Assembly (NCBI GenBank): GCA_020073495.1
Contig: JAIQFD010000001.1
Coordinates: forward strand, 558,001-622,000
Length of the DNA stretch: 64,000 bases
Reading direction: 5' to 3'
DNA from: Terriglobia bacterium
GTDB lineage: Bacteria; Acidobacteriota; Terriglobia; Terriglobales; Acidobacteriaceae
Positions 45,404 through 53,976 of this stretch are shown piece by piece. The translations under genes and the position numbers were made by a program. The notes beneath the pieces were generated by a model. The model had not been told where the DNA came from and did no database searches. It saw only the letters and a list, made by a program, of their open reading frames with translations. The stretch's first letter is position 1. Each line of letters opens with the position of its first letter.

Positions 45404-45859
45404 CTACTTCGCGGCCTTGGCCAGCATGCGCTGGCGGAAGGCGGCGATGCGCTCCTGGAGGCGCGCAGTGCGTTCCCGGGTCTCCGGAGTCGCCTCGGCC
45501 ACCTTTTCGACGTTAGCCAGGAACTCCGGCGACTGGAATTCCTGTCGCAGCGGCTGGATGAACGGCTTCAGCTTGGCGTAGATGAAATACATCTCTCCGG
45601 AGCTGTCGAAGAACAGATCGGCGTTCAGGACGCCGCGGACCACGAACGACGCCGCCATATCCCAGTATCCGAGCACCTGCCGGTACCAGTTGTTCTCCTG
45701 GCTGGGAAAGGCCATCAGGATGCGGCGGAGATCGTCCACAGAATTGGGCCAGAACTCGCCCATGATCCAGTTGCGGGCTTTGCGCATCTCGGCCTCGCGG
45801 CGGAGATCGTAGAGCTGCATGATGATCTGGGCATCGGTGGAAGTGGGGTCAGTCGGCAT
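45404..45859 (-). CDS. Conserved-looking soluble protein of unknown function
   Basis: 151 aa, start overlapping the 3' end of topA by 11 bp, so translationally linked to it. It is all-helical and soluble: QIIMQLYDLRREAEMRKARN, a Trp/Phe-rich core (WIMGEFWPNS, ENNWYRQVLGYWDMAASFVV) and a Glu/Arg-rich C-terminal helix (ETRERTARLQERIAAFRQRM). No enzymatic motif. I do not recognise a family with confidence; a DUF4760-like helical protein is a possibility. Convergent with the mlaF-like gene, 27-bp gap. Confidence 0.7.
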   Translation of the reverse strand: MPTDPTSTDAQIIMQLYDLRREAEMRKARNWIMGEFWPNSVDDLRRILMAFPSQENNWYRQVLGYWDMAASFVVRGVLNADLFFDSSGEMYFIYAKLKPFIQPLRQEFQSPEFLANVEKVAEATPETRERTARLQERIAAFRQRMLAKAAK

Positions 45860-48401
45860 TCGAAGCCTCCGGGTGGCTGGTCTCTATCCGCGCCGGCAAC
45901 ATCTCCGGCGGCGCAGGGCGGGAATAATCGCACTGCACCGTGGATTCCGGTTCCGGCTTGCGACGCCGGCGCGTTTTTTCCTCGCCACCCCTATTGTTCG
46001 GACAGGAAATCACCGGGCCTGATTTGAGATTCTTCAGCACCAGATACGCAGAGCCGCACTTGGGACACGGTTCCTCGAGCGGCTTGTGCGCCGACGTGAA
46101 CTTGCACTTTGGATAGCGGTCGCATCCGAAGAAGGTCGTGCCAAAGCGCGATTTTTTCTCCGCCAGTTCGCCCTTCTTGCATACAGGGCACTTCATCCCG
46201 ATGAAGTTCTGCTTGACCCACTTGCAGTCCGGGTAGCCGCTGCAGGTGGTGAACTCACCGTAGCGCCCATGGCGCAGGATGAGGTTGCGCCCGCACTGCG
46301 GGCACTTCTCGTCGAGCGGGATATCCGGGACCTTCTTGCCCTGGTCGAGGCGGCGGGTGGTCTTGCAATCCGGATAGCCGGTGCAGGCCATGAACTGGCC
46401 AAAACGCCCGCGCTTGAGCACCATCACGCGGCCGCAGTTCTCACAGTACTCCTCCTGCGTGGTCTCCTGTATGTCGGCCGAGTCGAGGTCCGGCAGGTCG
46501 ATGGGGTTCTCTTTGGTGAAGGTGCAGGTGTTGGGGTCGTCCTTGTCGTACGAGCTGCAGGCGTAGAAGGAGCCGTGCTTGCCCCACTTGATGACCAAAG
46601 GCGAGCCGCAGCGCTCGCACTTCTCGTCCGTGGGCTTCTCCATACGCTTGATGTTCTCCATGTGCTTGGCGGCGTATCGGAGGTCCTTCTCGAATTTCTT
46701 GTAGAACTCTCGCAGGGCGTCGGTCCACTTCTCCTTGCCTTCCTCGATCTCGTCCAGTTCTTCTTCGAGACGCGCGGTGTAGCTGACGTCGAAGATGTCC
46801 TTGAAGTTCTCGACCAGCAGGTCGGTGACCACCAGGCCGATCTCGGTGGGCACGAATTTGCCGCCGATCTTCTGCACGTACTGCCGCTCCTGGATGGTGG
46901 ACAGGATGGTCGCATAGGTGGACGGGCGGCCGATCCCGCGCTCTTCCAGCTCCTTGACCAGCGAGGCTTCGTTGTAGCGCGGCGGAGGCTCGGTGAAGTG
47001 CTGCTCCGGCTTGAGCGATTTGAGCGTGAGCTTCTGGCCGGCCTCGAGCGCAGGCAGCTTGTGCTTGAGCGCCTCGTCCTCTTCGTCCTTCCCTTCCTTG
47101 GCCTCCTCGTAAACCTTCAGGAAACCGTCGAACTTGAGCACGGACCCGGTGACGCGGAACGGGAAGCTATCGCCATTGGAACGCGCCTCGATGTCCACGC
47201 TGGTCTGGTCGAACACCGCGGGATTTATCTGCGAAGCCACGAAGCGCTGCCAGATCAGCTTGTAGAGCTTGTACTCGTCCTCTTTCAGGTACTGCTTGAT
47301 CGAATCCGGCGTGCGCCCCACCGAGGTCGGACGGATGGCTTCGTGTGCGGCCTGCGCTTCCTTGCGCTGCTTGTAGACATTCGCCGTTTCGGGCAGGTAC
47401 TGTGGCCCGAATTCGCCGGTGATGTATCCGCGAACTTCGCCGATGGCATCCTTGGAGACCGCGGTGGAGTCGGTACGCATGTAGGTGATGAGGCCGACGG
47501 AACCTTCTTCGCCGAGCTCGGCGCCTTCGTAAAGCCGCTGGGCGATCATCATGGTGCGCTTGACGCTGAAGCGGAGCTTGCGCGAGGCGTCCTGCTGGAG
47601 CTTGCTGGTGGTGAAGGGCGGAGTCGCGCTGCGCCGCCGCTCTTTCTTCTCGACATTGGTGACGACCCACTGCGCCCGCTCCAGGGCGGCCTGGATCCGC
47701 TTGGCTTCTTCCTCGTTCGGGACCAGGTTCTTGTCGGGATTGGCGCCGATCAGGTAGGCGTCGAACGCCGGCGGCTTGCCCGAGCTCAGGTGCGCATCGA
47801 GCGTCCAGTATTCTTTCTTCTGGAAGGCCTTGATCTCGCGGTCGCGGTCGACGATGAGCCGCAGCGCCACGGTCTGCACGCGGCCGGCGGAGAGACCGCG
47901 ACGCACTTTGTCCCACAGCAGCGGCGAGACTTGGTACCCGACCAGGCGATCGAGCACGCGGCGCGTCTGCTGCGCGTCCACCAGATTGCGGTCGATCTCC
48001 CGAGGGTGCTCGAACGCCTCCCGGACCGCCTTCTGGGTGATCTCGTTGAAGGTGACGCGGTAGACGGGGATGCCGTTCTTCTTTTTTCCCTTGGCGCCGT
48101 TTCCGGCCAGCTCTTCGGCCAGGTGCGCGGCGATGGCCTCGCCCTCGCGGTCCGGGTCGGGGGCCAGATAGATCGCCGAGGCGGTCTTCGCCTTCTTCCT
48201 TAGATTGGCGAGGACCTTTTCCTTGCCGGGAATGACCACGTAGTCGGTCGCGAAGTCATTCTTGATGTCCACACCAAGGATGCTCTTGGGCAGGTCCTTG
48301 ACGTGGCCCAGCGAGGCTTCGACCTCGTAGTCCTTCCCGAGATATTTGTTGATCGTCTTCGCCTTAGCGGGCGATTCGACGATGACGAGTGCTTTAGCCA
48401 A
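45849..48401 (-). CDS. topA: DNA topoisomerase I (type IA)
   Basis: 850 aa with a TTG start at 48401 preceded by GGGAG at 5 nt. TOPRIM domain (VIVESPAKAKTINKYLG; DPDREGEAIAAHLAEEL), the active-site region GLITYMRTDSTAVS with catalytic Tyr, and RGIGRPSTYATIL follow the standard order. The C-terminus has four Cys4 zinc ribbons (CERCG, CENCG, CPQCG, CPVCK) plus a fifth, shorter one (CPKCG). It relaxes negative supercoils. Gene order dprA-topA is widespread; here a four-helix-bundle gene is inserted between them. The C-terminal tail after the last ribbon is about 40 residues and not conserved in character. Confidence 0.97.
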   Translation of the reverse strand: MAKALVIVESPAKAKTINKYLGKDYEVEASLGHVKDLPKSILGVDIKNDFATDYVVIPGKEKVLANLRKKAKTASAIYLAPDPDREGEAIAAHLAEELAGNGAKGKKKNGIPVYRVTFNEITQKAVREAFEHPREIDRNLVDAQQTRRVLDRLVGYQVSPLLWDKVRRGLSAGRVQTVALRLIVDRDREIKAFQKKEYWTLDAHLSSGKPPAFDAYLIGANPDKNLVPNEEEAKRIQAALERAQWVVTNVEKKERRRSATPPFTTSKLQQDASRKLRFSVKRTMMIAQRLYEGAELGEEGSVGLITYMRTDSTAVSKDAIGEVRGYITGEFGPQYLPETANVYKQRKEAQAAHEAIRPTSVGRTPDSIKQYLKEDEYKLYKLIWQRFVASQINPAVFDQTSVDIEARSNGDSFPFRVTGSVLKFDGFLKVYEEAKEGKDEEDEALKHKLPALEAGQKLTLKSLKPEQHFTEPPPRYNEASLVKELEERGIGRPSTYATILSTIQERQYVQKIGGKFVPTEIGLVVTDLLVENFKDIFDVSYTARLEEELDEIEEGKEKWTDALREFYKKFEKDLRYAAKHMENIKRMEKPTDEKCERCGSPLVIKWGKHGSFYACSSYDKDDPNTCTFTKENPIDLPDLDSADIQETTQEEYCENCGRVMVLKRGRFGQFMACTGYPDCKTTRRLDQGKKVPDIPLDEKCPQCGRNLILRHGRYGEFTTCSGYPDCKWVKQNFIGMKCPVCKKGELAEKKSRFGTTFFGCDRYPKCKFTSAHKPLEEPCPKCGSAYLVLKNLKSGPVISCPNNRGGEEKTRRRRKPEPESTVQCDYSRPAPPEMLPARIETSHPEASNAD

Positions 48402-48445
48402 AACTACTCCCTGGGTTTACCCCCGGATTGAAACTAGCATGAATG

Positions 48446-48478
48446 AGCTTCTAGCTGCTAGCCACTAGCTCCTAGCCA
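48446..48478. repeat. Heptanucleotide array B / left inverted arm of the four-helix-bundle cassette
   Basis: AGCTT followed by four units of CTAGCYN (48451, 48458, 48465, 48472). Read inward it matches the reverse complement of 48898-48930 at 29 of 33 positions. The TAG stop of the enclosed gene (48472-48474) is in the last unit. Confidence 0.75.
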
Positions 48479-48864
48479 GCCCCGACGCGAGCGGAAACAT
48501 TACGCTGGGACGATGGCTCCAGCACCTGGACCAAGGACGTCAACATACGCTCGACTTCTGTTACTTTGGCTTCAAGCCGCTTGTAATCAGCCTCTGACAA
48601 CAGCGCCAGATCTCGCGCGAGTATCAGGTGGTATTCGGTCTCGCTGGCCGACCCACGAGCGATCTGGACGAACCGCTTGAATTCTCGATCCGATCTGCGG
48701 CCACATCCTTCGACGATATTCGCGCCGATGGAGGCCGCGGAGCGCCGGATTTGGCTCGTGAGAGCATAAATCTCCCGCTTCGGAAATTTCTCGGTGATCC
48801 GATAGATATCGAGAGTCAGATCGTGGGCTTTGTGCCAGACTTTCAGGTCCTTGAAGTCCTTCAT
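48472..48864 (-). CDS. Four-helix-bundle protein (23S rRNA intervening-sequence / bAvd type)
   Basis: 130 aa from the ATG at 48864 (GGAG 5 nt upstream). The family pattern is clear: FKDLKVWHKAHDLTLDIYRI, SQIRRSAASIGANIVEGCGR, FVQIARGSASETEYHLILAR and a last amphipathic helix with EVERMLTSLVQVLEP. Members occur inside 23S rRNA intervening sequences, as accessory subunits of diversity-generating retroelements, and most often alone, with unknown role. Here it stands alone between dprA and topA and is enclosed by inverted CTAG-heptamer arrays, so it may be part of a small mobile or formerly mobile cassette (inference). No rRNA gene or reverse transcriptase is near. Confidence 0.93.
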   Translation of the reverse strand: MKDFKDLKVWHKAHDLTLDIYRITEKFPKREIYALTSQIRRSAASIGANIVEGCGRRSDREFKRFVQIARGSASETEYHLILARDLALLSEADYKRLEAKVTEVERMLTSLVQVLEPSSQRNVSARVGAG

Positions 48865-48897
48865 CGCAACTCCGCCCCACATCCACTTGGGTCCAGG

Positions 48898-48932
48898 TGG
48901 CTAGTAGCTAGAAGCTAGGAGCTAGAAGCTTT
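48898..48932. repeat. Heptanucleotide array C / right inverted arm of the four-helix-bundle cassette
   Basis: On the minus strand AGCTT is followed by four CTAGCNN units; on the plus strand units start at 48898, 48905, 48912, 48919 and 48926. The TAG stop codon of dprA (48922-48924) lies inside. Inverted relative to array B. Confidence 0.75.
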
Positions 48933-50106
48933 TTACAAAATTCTTCCCCGGCAATTGCCGGATCTTTCCCGCCAGCTCCAGCTCGAACAGCGCCGCGAAG
49001 ATCTCCGACGAAGATACCTGGGGTTCCAAACGCTCCACCAACTCATCGATGTGAGTCGGTTCATCCTTCTTCAGCTGGGTAAAAACCAGCTTCTCATGGG
49101 GCGAGAGCTTCTCTTCCTCAAATAAGGATGCGGTCGAGGGGCCGGAGGATTCAGGCTTGGCGGGAACAAGTTCGAGCTTGACCGCGGAAGGAAGCTCTTC
49201 AAAGACGTCTTCCCAGGTGGCGACCAGCTTGGCCCCTTGCTTGATGAGGGTGTTGGGCCCCCAGGAAAGCTTGTTGGTGACGTTGCCGGGGACGGCAAAG
49301 ACCTCGCGGCCCTGCTCCAGCGCGCAGCGCGCCGTGATGCGCGTGCCGCTGTACTCCCCGGCCTCGACCACCAGGACGCCGAGCGCCAGACCGCTGATGA
49401 TGCGGTTGCGGATGGGAAAATTCTGCGGGGCGGCAAAACTGCCCAGTGCGAATTCGGAAACCAGGGCTCCGCCGAGCGACAGCAGGCTGTCGGCGATCTT
49501 GCCGTTCTCGCGCGGATAGACCACGTCCACGCCGGTGCCGAAGACGGCCACCGAGCGGCCCTTGGCGTGGATGGCGCCTCGGTGACCGGAGGCATCGACG
49601 CCGCGCGCCAGGCCGCTCGTGATCACCAAGCCTGCGTTGGCCAGGTCGCAGGCGAGGCGTTCCGCCATGCCCATGCCGTAGGGTGTCGGATGGCGGGTTC
49701 CGACCACCGCGATCCCATGGCGCGAGAGCACCGACGGGTCCCCACGGACGTACAGCACGATGGGCGGGTCATAGATCTGTCGAAGCAGCGGCGGGTAGAG
49801 CGGGTCGTCGAGCGTCAGGATCTGGGCCCCGGCGGAGACCGCGCGCACCATCTCCTGCTCGGCCGATTCCAGCGACTTCCCTGTGCCGATGGCCTGCGCG
49901 GCGGGAGCGGGCAGTCCAGCTCCCTCCAGCTCCGTCAGCGAGGCGTGAAAGACATTGGCGACGGACTGGAAGTGCTCCACGAGGTGGCGGCTGCGGGTCG
50001 GTCCCAGCCCCGGAGTCAGGGAGAGAGCCAGCCACTCGAGTTGATGGGCGGCTACCGGATTGGTCGCGGCAGTGTCCACGGTAACCGCTGAGGGTACCTG
50101 CGGCAA
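48922..50106 (-). CDS. dprA: DNA-protecting protein DprA
   Basis: 394 aa with a TTG start proposed at 50106 (GGAAA upstream); a GTG 27 nt further in is possible. An N-terminal SAM/HhH-like domain (WLALSLTPGLGPTRSRHLVE) precedes the Rossmann-like DprA core (VGTRHPTPYGMGMAERLA, ITSGLARGVDASGHRGAI, GTGVDVVYPREN, NFPIRNRIISGLALGVLVVE) and a C-terminal winged helix (about 325-390). DprA loads RecA on single-stranded DNA during natural transformation. Its last residues and stop are formed by CTAG array C, but the winged-helix domain is essentially complete. Confidence 0.95.
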   Translation of the reverse strand: MPQVPSAVTVDTAATNPVAAHQLEWLALSLTPGLGPTRSRHLVEHFQSVANVFHASLTELEGAGLPAPAAQAIGTGKSLESAEQEMVRAVSAGAQILTLDDPLYPPLLRQIYDPPIVLYVRGDPSVLSRHGIAVVGTRHPTPYGMGMAERLACDLANAGLVITSGLARGVDASGHRGAIHAKGRSVAVFGTGVDVVYPRENGKIADSLLSLGGALVSEFALGSFAAPQNFPIRNRIISGLALGVLVVEAGEYSGTRITARCALEQGREVFAVPGNVTNKLSWGPNTLIKQGAKLVATWEDVFEELPSAVKLELVPAKPESSGPSTASLFEEEKLSPHEKLVFTQLKKDEPTHIDELVERLEPQVSSSEIFAALFELELAGKIRQLPGKNFVKSF

Positions 50107-50195
50107 AATTTCCGCGTCAAGGACATGGAGCGCTTATTCGTGTGACCAGCGGCCGGCGTGGTTCACGCAGGGCTTTTGTTAGAATTGCCTCCGAC

Positions 50196-51017
50196 ATGCC
50201 ACGGCCGCGGATCTCCGCCATTTCCTTCCTCAATACGGCGCCGCTGATGTGGGACCTCGTCCACGGATCTGCCGGAAAAGACTTTGAGATCTCTTACACC
50301 GTCCCGTCGCTCTGTGCCGAGTCGCTGCGCACCGGGACTGCGGATATCGGGATCGTTCCCGTCGTAGCCTGCACGTTCATCCCGGGGCTGAAGATCATTC
50401 CTGACGTGGCCATCGCCAGCAAACGCTCGGTGCGCTCCATCCTTTTGGTCTGCAGGAAGCCGATCGAGGAAGTAAAGACGGTCGCCGCGGACACCTCCTC
50501 GCGCACCTCGGTGGCCCTGGCCCGCGTGCTGTTTCGCAAGTGGTGGGGCGGAGCGCGCCAGTTCCACGCCATGGCGCCGGACCTCGGCGACATGCTACGG
50601 GAGTGCGATGCGGCCCTGATCATCGGCGACCCCGCGCTTACCGTGGACCGCAACAAATTTGTCTGCTACGACCTGGCGGAGGAGTGGAACCGGCTCACCG
50701 GCAAGCCGTTCGTCTTTGCCTTCTGGGCCGTTCGGGCCGAGGCGGCGGAGCACAGCCCAGTGGACCTGGTCCAGATCTTCCAGCAGTCGCGCGACCATGG
50801 GTTGCAGAACGTGGACGCGCTGGCCCGCGAATGGGCGCCGCGCGTGGGCATCAGCGAGGATGCGGTCCGCAGCTACCTCACCGAGAACATTGATTTTTCG
50901 CTGGATGCCGGGAACCTGGCCGGCATGGAGTTGTTTTTCCATTACGCCGTGGAGTGTGGCGCCATCGCAGCCGCGCCGCCGCTGGAGTTCGTGGGCGCGA
51001 AAGCAGCATCGCGGTAG
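50196..51017 (+). CDS. mqnA: Chorismate dehydratase, futalosine menaquinone pathway
   Basis: 273 aa from the ATG at 50196. It begins RISAISFLNTAPLMWDLVHG, typical of MqnA, with a periplasmic-binding-protein fold; SLCAESLRTGTADIGIVPVV and ALIIGDPAL are conserved family segments. MqnA removes water from chorismate to give 3-(1-carboxyvinyl)oxybenzoate, the first step of the futalosine route to menaquinone. The mqnC gene lies 142 bp downstream and mqnD 5 kb downstream on the same strand. The gap to mqnC holds a 97-bp palindromic element, so cotranscription is uncertain. Confidence 0.93.
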   Translation: MPRPRISAISFLNTAPLMWDLVHGSAGKDFEISYTVPSLCAESLRTGTADIGIVPVVACTFIPGLKIIPDVAIASKRSVRSILLVCRKPIEEVKTVAADTSSRTSVALARVLFRKWWGGARQFHAMAPDLGDMLRECDAALIIGDPALTVDRNKFVCYDLAEEWNRLTGKPFVFAFWAVRAEAAEHSPVDLVQIFQQSRDHGLQNVDALAREWAPRVGISEDAVRSYLTENIDFSLDAGNLAGMELFFHYAVECGAIAAAPPLEFVGAKAASR

Positions 51018-51030
51018 GCACGTTATTCCA

Positions 51031-51127
51031 CGGTGTCATCCCGAGTGGGCTTCAGCCCCGAGGGACCTGCTGTTGCTCATCAAGAAGAGCAGGTCCCTCA
51101 CGGCTAATGCCGTTCGGGATGACACCG
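51031..51127. repeat. 97-bp nested palindromic element between mqnA and mqnC
   Basis: Outer arms CGGTGTCATCCCGA (51031-51044) and TCGGGATGACACCG (51114-51127) are perfect 14-bp inverted repeats; inner arms GAGGGACCTGCT (51060-51071) and AGCAGGTCCCTC (51088-51099) are perfect 12-bp inverted repeats. It has no coding capacity and looks like a MITE- or REP-type element. GGATGACACCG also occurs in the element at 28762. Confidence 0.8.
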
Positions 51128-51159
51128 GTTAAGAACGCAGGCACGGTAAAATAGAGGCG

Positions 51160-52206
51160 ATGTCGCTGACCAAGCCACAAGCCTTGGAGATGTTCCGTTC
51201 CGACGACCTCATCGGCATCGGGATGGAAGCGGACTCCGTGCGCCGCAAGCTTCATCCCGAGGGCGTGGTCACCTACATCATCGACCGCAACATCAATTAC
51301 ACGAACTTCTGCACCGAGTACTGCACCTTCTGCGCCTTCTATGCGCCGGTGAAGGGTCCCGGACGCGCCAAGGGCTACGTGCTTGACTTCGAGCAGATCT
51401 ACGACAAGGTGCGCGAGACGGTCGAGATGGGCGGCACCGGCGTGCTCATGCAGGGCGGTCTGCATCCCGACCTGAAGATCGAGTGGTACGAGCAGATGCT
51501 CGGCGGCATCAAGCAGCGCTTCCCGCAAGTGCACCTGCACTGTTTCTCGGCGTCAGAGATCCTGCATTTTGCCGAGCTGAACGCACTCTCGGTCGAGGAC
51601 ACCATCAAACGCCTGCGCAACGCCGGACTGGACTCCATCCCCGGCGGCGGCGCCGAGATCCTCGACGATGAGATCCGCTACAAAATCGCCCGCTTGAAGT
51701 GCCTGACCGAGGACTGGCTCAAAGTGCATCGCACCGCGCACAAGCTGGGCATGCGCACCACCGCCACGATGATGTTCGGCTGCGGCGAGACGCTCGAGCA
51801 CCGCGTCAATCACTTCCAGCGCATCTACGACCTGCAAAGCGAGACCGGCGGCTTCACCGCTTTTATCCCCTGGACCTTCCAGCCGGGAAATACGGCGCTG
51901 GGCGGGCGCGGCTGGGACGAGGCCACCTCGGTCGAGTACTTGAAGACGCTGGCCATCTCGCGCATCTTCCTCGACAACTTCGAGAACGTGCAGGCGAGCT
52001 GGGTGACCCAGGGGCTGAAGGTGCTCCAGCTCGGTCTGCGCTTCGGCGGCAACGACGTGGGCTCGGTCATGCTCGAGGAGAACGTGGTCAAGGCCGCCGG
52101 CACCTCCAACTGCACCACGGAGGAGGAACTGCGCCGCATCATCCGCGACGCCGGATTTCGCCCCGCGCGGCGCGACACGCTCTACCGGACCTTCTTCCTC
52201 AACTAG
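51160..52206 (+). CDS. mqnC: Cyclic dehypoxanthinyl futalosine synthase (radical SAM)
   Basis: 348 aa. The radical SAM cluster motif is Cys51-x3-Cys55-x2-Cys58 (NINYTNFCTEYCTFCAFYAP), and the context IIDRNINYTNFC is the MqnC version. GGTGVLMQGGLHPDLKIEWYEQ, SASEILHFA and IPGGGAEIL are further conserved segments. The enzyme cyclises dehypoxanthinyl futalosine during menaquinone synthesis. mqnE, also radical SAM, is not in the window. The ATG has GAGGCG just before it, and TAAAAT (51147-51152) may be a -10. Confidence 0.95.
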   Translation: MSLTKPQALEMFRSDDLIGIGMEADSVRRKLHPEGVVTYIIDRNINYTNFCTEYCTFCAFYAPVKGPGRAKGYVLDFEQIYDKVRETVEMGGTGVLMQGGLHPDLKIEWYEQMLGGIKQRFPQVHLHCFSASEILHFAELNALSVEDTIKRLRNAGLDSIPGGGAEILDDEIRYKIARLKCLTEDWLKVHRTAHKLGMRTTATMMFGCGETLEHRVNHFQRIYDLQSETGGFTAFIPWTFQPGNTALGGRGWDEATSVEYLKTLAISRIFLDNFENVQASWVTQGLKVLQLGLRFGGNDVGSVMLEENVVKAAGTSNCTTEEELRRIIRDAGFRPARRDTLYRTFFLN

Positions 52207-52279
52207 CCGTGACTTTATGGCAATCAGGTAGAATCATTGGTTTCGCGGTGGGTGAGACCCGCCGACGGGAGTTACTGTC

Positions 52280-53917
52280 CTGACCAGCCCGGCCCTAATC
52301 GGATTTTTTCTAATCTACGCAGCGCCCAACCGGGGCGTCGGACACTGGCTGCGCACGCAGATCGAGCGTACGCCCTTCCACGGCCTTTACGAGGTCAACG
52401 CTTTCGACCTTGCCCTGCTGATCCCCTATTTCATCGTTCTGATCCTGCTGGCGTCGTACGGTATCCACCGCTATGTGCTGGTTTGGATGTACTACCGGAA
52501 TCGCAAGAACAAGGTCACCGAGCCGGCGGCGCGCTTCCCCGAGCTGCCGCGGGTCACCGTGCAACTGCCGATCTTCAACGAGCAATTTGTGATCGACCGG
52601 CTGGTGGACGCCATCTGCAAGCTCGACTACCCGCGTGAGAAGCTCGACATCCAGGTGCTGGACGATTCGACCGACGAGACCGTGGATGTGGCGCGTGCGG
52701 TGGTCGACCGCTATGCTGCGATGGGACATCCCATCACCTATCTTCACCGCGACAGTCGCGAGGGCTTCAAGGCCGGCGCGTTGCAGGAAGGGCTCAATAC
52801 CGCCAAGGGCGAATTCGTCGCCATCTTCGACGCCGATTTCGTCCCGCCCCCGGACTGGCTGCACAAAGTCATCCACCACTTCACCGACCCCAAGGTCGGG
52901 ATGGTGCAGACCCGTTGGGCGCACCTGAACCGCAACTACTCCTTCCTGACCGAGGTCGAGGCCATCCTGCTCGACGGACATTTCATCCTGGAGCACGGTG
53001 GTCGCTCGCGCAGCCACGCCTTCTTCAATTTCAACGGCACCGCCGGCATGTGGCGCCGCTGCGTGATCGACGACGCCGGCGGCTGGCAGCACGACACCCT
53101 GACCGAAGACACCGACCTTTCCTATCGCGCGCAGCTCAAGGGCTGGGAGTTTCGCTATCTCCAGGACGTGGAGTGCCCGGCGGAGCTGCCCATCGAGATG
53201 ACCGCGTTCAAGACGCAGCAGGCGCGCTGGGCCAAGGGACTGATCCAGACGGCGAAGAAGATCCTGCCCACCGTCCTGAAGAGCAAGGTGCCGCGCCGGG
53301 TGAAGATGGAGGCCTGGTACCACCTGACGGCCAACATCAGCTACCCGCTCATGATCGTGCTCTCGACGCTGCTGCTGCCCGCCATGGTCATCCGCTTCTA
53401 TCAGGGCTGGTTCCAGATGCTGTACATCGACGTGCCGCTCTTCCTGGCCTCGACCTTCAGCATCTCCAGCTTCTATCTGGTCTCGCAGAAGGAGCTGTTC
53501 CCGCGGAGTTGGCCGCGTGTGTTCCTCTTCCTGCCGTTCCTCATGGCGCTGGGTATCGGGCTCACGCTGACCAACTCCAAGGCTGTACTGGAGGCGATCA
53601 TCGGCAAGGAGTCGGCGTTCGCGCGCACGCCCAAGTACAGCGTCGCAATCAAGGGCGAGAAGTCGAAAGCGGCGGCGAAGTATCGCAAGCGCCTCGGGCT
53701 GGTGCCGTGGCTCGAACTCCTGATCGGCGCTTATTTCGCCAGCACCGTGTACTACGCGATCGACAACGAGAACTACATCACCGTACCTTTCCTGATCCTG
53801 TTCGTCTTAGGTTATTGGTACACGGGATTGATGTCGCTGTTGCAAGGACGGTTCGAGAAGCTGGCCGTGGGATCGGGCGCGGAGCTGCATGAGAAGCCGT
53901 TTCCGGTGGGAGTGTGA
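52280..53917 (+). CDS. Family 2 glycosyltransferase, cellulose-synthase-like, with possible CTG start
   Basis: About 545 aa if started at the CTG at 52280. The frame is open from 52256, with no ATG, GTG or TTG before 52475. A start at 52475 would remove the first membrane segment (ALLIPYFIVLILLASYGIHR), so an upstream start is favoured; GGGAG at 52267-52271 lies 8 nt before the CTG. GT2 motifs are LPIFNEQFVIDRLVD, LDDSTDETVDVA, DADFVPPPDW (DxD), TEDTDLSYRA and QQARWAKG. Four or five C-terminal membrane helices follow. It probably makes a membrane-linked beta-glucan or glycolipid; the exact sugar is unknown. Confidence 0.85.
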   Translation: MTSPALIGFFLIYAAPNRGVGHWLRTQIERTPFHGLYEVNAFDLALLIPYFIVLILLASYGIHRYVLVWMYYRNRKNKVTEPAARFPELPRVTVQLPIFNEQFVIDRLVDAICKLDYPREKLDIQVLDDSTDETVDVARAVVDRYAAMGHPITYLHRDSREGFKAGALQEGLNTAKGEFVAIFDADFVPPPDWLHKVIHHFTDPKVGMVQTRWAHLNRNYSFLTEVEAILLDGHFILEHGGRSRSHAFFNFNGTAGMWRRCVIDDAGGWQHDTLTEDTDLSYRAQLKGWEFRYLQDVECPAELPIEMTAFKTQQARWAKGLIQTAKKILPTVLKSKVPRRVKMEAWYHLTANISYPLMIVLSTLLLPAMVIRFYQGWFQMLYIDVPLFLASTFSISSFYLVSQKELFPRSWPRVFLFLPFLMALGIGLTLTNSKAVLEAIIGKESAFARTPKYSVAIKGEKSKAAAKYRKRLGLVPWLELLIGAYFASTVYYAIDNENYITVPFLILFVLGYWYTGLMSLLQGRFEKLAVGSGAELHEKPFPVGV

Positions 53918-53921
53918 ATCA

Positions 53922-53949
53922 AGTACCCAGTACGCGGTACTCAGTACCC
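53922..53949. repeat. Heptanucleotide array D, AGTACYC-type
   Basis: Four units at 53922, 53929, 53936 and 53943 (AGTACCC, AGTACGC, GGTACTC, AGTACCC). It begins 5 bp after the glycosyltransferase stop. The related GTAC unit is at 61164-61191. Confidence 0.75.
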
Positions 53950-53976
53950 AGTTGTGTTTCGTCTCAAGGAAAAAGA

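Noticed and set aside
46086-48203. Very long open frame on the plus strand opposite topA
   Set aside because: It mirrors topA codon periodicity, is Leu/Gly/Arg/Asp-rich with no domain, and lies wholly antisense to an undoubted gene.
23570-48864. Possible diversity-generating retroelement (bAvd-like protein plus a C-lectin-fold domain in the kinase)
   Set aside because: No reverse transcriptase and no template/variable repeat pair were seen, and the two genes are 22 kb apart.
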